Made by a program: the position numbers and the translations under genes. Shown one piece after another: positions 4,429 through 6,053 of a stretch of DNA of 6,053 nt (its first letter is position 1; every line of letters begins with the position of its first letter). The notes beneath the pieces are model-generated. The model ran no database searches and was not told the DNA's origin. It saw only the letters and a program-made list of their open reading frames with translations. Source of the DNA: Magnetococcales bacterium (GTDB lineage: Bacteria; Pseudomonadota; Magnetococcia; Magnetococcales; Magnetaquicoccaceae). The stretch is taken from positions 1-6,053 of the forward strand of contig JADGCE010000149.1 in NCBI GenBank assembly GCA_015229095.1, in the 5' to 3' direction.

Positions 4429-6053
4429 GTGGCCCTGCCACTGAACAAAATGATTCGGTTGGATTTAAGCAGTGTGCCTTTGCCCGCCGGGGCAGGACCG
4501 CTGCTGCTCGCGCATCCGATCGTGCGGGCAGTCGGTGGTGCCGTTCAGTTGCAGGAGCGCAATGAAATTCATTATGACACGCCCACGCTGCAATTGTATC
4601 GTCATCATGTGCTGTTGACGCTGAATCGTCGCGGAGAGCAGTGGGTGCAACGCTGCGGTATGGAGGATGGCCCGGAGCAGGATAAAAAATGGGTGGAGAG
4701 CCCGGTTCCCGATCAACAGTTGGATTTGAAAATGATTCGGAAAATTCCCAACTGTCCCGTGTTGAATGGCAACGACACCAAAAACCTCGCCCCCGTGTTC
4801 ACCTTCCATTGTCGGGAACAAAAGTGGTCCCTGAGCTTTCCAGGGGGAGGCACGATCCATCTGCGCGAAGAGCGGGGCTATATCAAGTTGGGGGCCACCC
4901 GGCAACCCTTTCATGAGCTGGTTTTTGAACATCAGGCAGGCTCCATGGCACGCTGGTTCCAGACAGTGCTGGCGTTTGCCTATACCTTTTTCTTGAACGA
5001 AAAAACCGGCCATGGCCGGAATGGCTCCTTTGAAAAGTCTGGACCCGGTTTGTTGTCCACCAACCCGGTGACGCGGGGTTTTGCCTGGTTGGATCCCACT
5101 CTGCTCATGCCCACGGTCGCAGCGGTTGCTGCGGAGGGCAAAGAGGGGACATCGGGGGAGGGGGCGGTCGGGGATGCGGTTTTTCCCAAGTTGCAGGGTG
5201 AGATGACCGCCCATCGGGCCTTTGAGCCGCTGTGCGGGGGCCTGCTGCAGCGGATGCAGGCGCATCAATCCACCGTGTTGTATGGCGGAAAACAGGCCAA
5301 ACTGGAGGGTGTTCGGTTGCTCCAGCAAAAGGCTGGACGCCTGCATACCCTGATCCTCCTGTATCAGCCCCTGCTGCCCAAAGAGATTTATGGGGATCTG
5401 GAACAGGAGAGTGCCTGGTTGCTCAAAGAGCTGGGATTGGTGCAGGAGTGTCAGACGCTGCTCGTGGCAACCCTGGAACCCCTGCTGGAGCAGTTTGCGG
5501 GTCACCCTGGCCTGGAAGAGTTGCTTCTGAAAACAAAAAATGGGCTGTTGCTGGCTGTCAAACGGTTGGAAAAGTGCCTGACCTCTTTTCGCTATGCGCG
5601 GCTGATTCTGGGGCTGGAACAATGGATCTTCAGTGGACAGTGGGAATTTTTGGCGGATCCGCTGCAGCAGGAAGGGCTGGAAATGCCGATTGCCCGCCTG
5701 GTGACGGATGGGTTGCAACAGGATCATGGGCAGCTGCGCAAACGGGGACGGTTGTGGTCCGAGATGGATTGGGCGGCGCGTTCCGGCATGCGGGCTGATG
5801 TGGATCGGATGGTCCACAGCACGGAGTTGTTTGTGGATTTGTTTGTCAATAACAAGCGTCTGAAACAGGCGGGTGGTCGGGCCGCTTTTCAGGACAATCT
5901 GCTCAAGCTGCAGAGTGCCCTGCACAATTTGGTGCATCTGCAAGGCAGCAGTCGCCTGTTGGCCAGAGGAGTCAGCAACAAGGAGAGCGGTGGCGTGCAT
6001 CCCATTCTGGAGTGGCAGGAGACGCGCATCCATCGCTATTTGCTGGAGGCGAC
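4429..6053 (+). CDS. CYTH-CHAD domain protein with degenerate active-site residues (3' end outside window)
   Basis: The frame is open from GTG 4429 to the right edge, giving 541 codons without a stop. Residues about 8-205 form a CYTH (triphosphate tunnel) domain. The landmarks are AHPIV (28-32), IHYDTPTLQLY (47-57), RRGEQWVQ (67-74), PVFTFHCREQKW (122-133), LGATRQPFHELVFEH (154-168) and FEK (201-203), which follow E. coli YgiF in order. Residues about 258-512 form a CHAD helical domain: RAFEPLCGGLLQRM, VRLLQQKAGRLHTL, LGLVQECQTLL, RYARLILGLEQWIFSGQWE and a closing LQSAL helix. YgiF-type enzymes hydrolyse inorganic triphosphate, and CHAD domains bind polyphosphate. Here the CYTH ExExK reads M8-I-R10-L-D12, LRxR reads LTLN, and CHAD His/Arg/Lys/Asp positions are mostly replaced, so catalysis and polyphosphate binding are doubtful. 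No membrane segment is evident; it is probably cytosolic and able to meet the tail of its neighbour's product. Fold assignment is firm; function is unknown. Confidence 0.85.
   Translation, partial: MALPLNKMIRLDLSSVPLPAGAGPLLLAHPIVRAVGGAVQLQERNEIHYDTPTLQLYRHHVLLTLNRRGEQWVQRCGMEDGPEQDKKWVESPVPDQQLDLKMIRKIPNCPVLNGNDTKNLAPVFTFHCREQKWSLSFPGGGTIHLREERGYIKLGATRQPFHELVFEHQAGSMARWFQTVLAFAYTFFLNEKTGHGRNGSFEKSGPGLLSTNPVTRGFAWLDPTLLMPTVAAVAAEGKEGTSGEGAVGDAVFPKLQGEMTAHRAFEPLCGGLLQRMQAHQSTVLYGGKQAKLEGVRLLQQKAGRLHTLILLYQPLLPKEIYGDLEQESAWLLKELGLVQECQTLLVATLEPLLEQFAGHPGLEELLLKTKNGLLLAVKRLEKCLTSFRYARLILGLEQWIFSGQWEFLADPLQQEGLEMPIARLVTDGLQQDHGQLRKRGRLWSEMDWAARSGMRADVDRMVHSTELFVDLFVNNKRLKQAGGRAAFQDNLLKLQSALHNLVHLQGSSRLLARGVSNKESGGVHPILEWQETRIHRYLLEA

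Noticed and set aside
4465..6033. A 522-residue open frame on the minus strand opposite the CYTH-CHAD gene
   Set aside because: Same cause: the plus frame shows ordered CYTH and CHAD landmarks and a strong SD, while the antisense product is Gln/Leu/Pro-rich with no recognisable domain.

Overview
The window looks like a fragment of a Gram-negative proteobacterial chromosome or contig. It is GC-rich, with Leu/Gln-rich proteins and NTG starts preceded by Shine-Dalgarno (SD) sequences. The general flavour recalls deep-branching lineages such as Magnetococcales, but that is a guess from style and not from a match. It holds four protein genes, two cut by the window edges. I saw no RNA genes, mobile elements or CRISPR arrays.

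Layout: (1) positions 1-539, minus strand, carry the N-terminal 179 codons of a protein I do not recognise, with a good SD. (2) A short divergent spacer of about 150 bases precedes a small plus-strand protein with three Sel1 repeats, ending at 1194; its exact start is uncertain. (3) A 151-base spacer follows, holding an imperfect hairpin (1263-1294). (4) Positions 1346-4408 encode a 1020-residue MotA/TolQ/ExbB-fold inner-membrane protein. The region from the TM2-TM3 loop to just after the last helix resembles type I ZorA, the motor subunit of the Zorya anti-phage system. Its predicted cytoplasmic tail is about 760 residues and is built partly from tandem repeats. (5) Twenty bases downstream, behind a very strong SD, a GTG-started gene runs off the right edge (4429-6053+). 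It encodes a CYTH-CHAD protein of the YgiF/triphosphatase type in which most catalytic and phosphate-binding residues appear to be replaced.

The spacing suggests that the ZorA-like gene and the CYTH-CHAD gene are co-transcribed. In a standard Zorya locus ZorA is followed at once by ZorB, a MotB/OmpA-like stator partner. Here that position is taken by what looks like a catalytically dead CYTH-CHAD scaffold. The most interesting reading is an unusual ZorA-type machine: an ion-driven membrane motor or channel with an extended repeat-bearing tail, paired with a pseudo-enzyme derived from polyphosphate/triphosphate-binding folds. Whether a ZorB-like gene or an effector lies beyond the right edge cannot be seen here.
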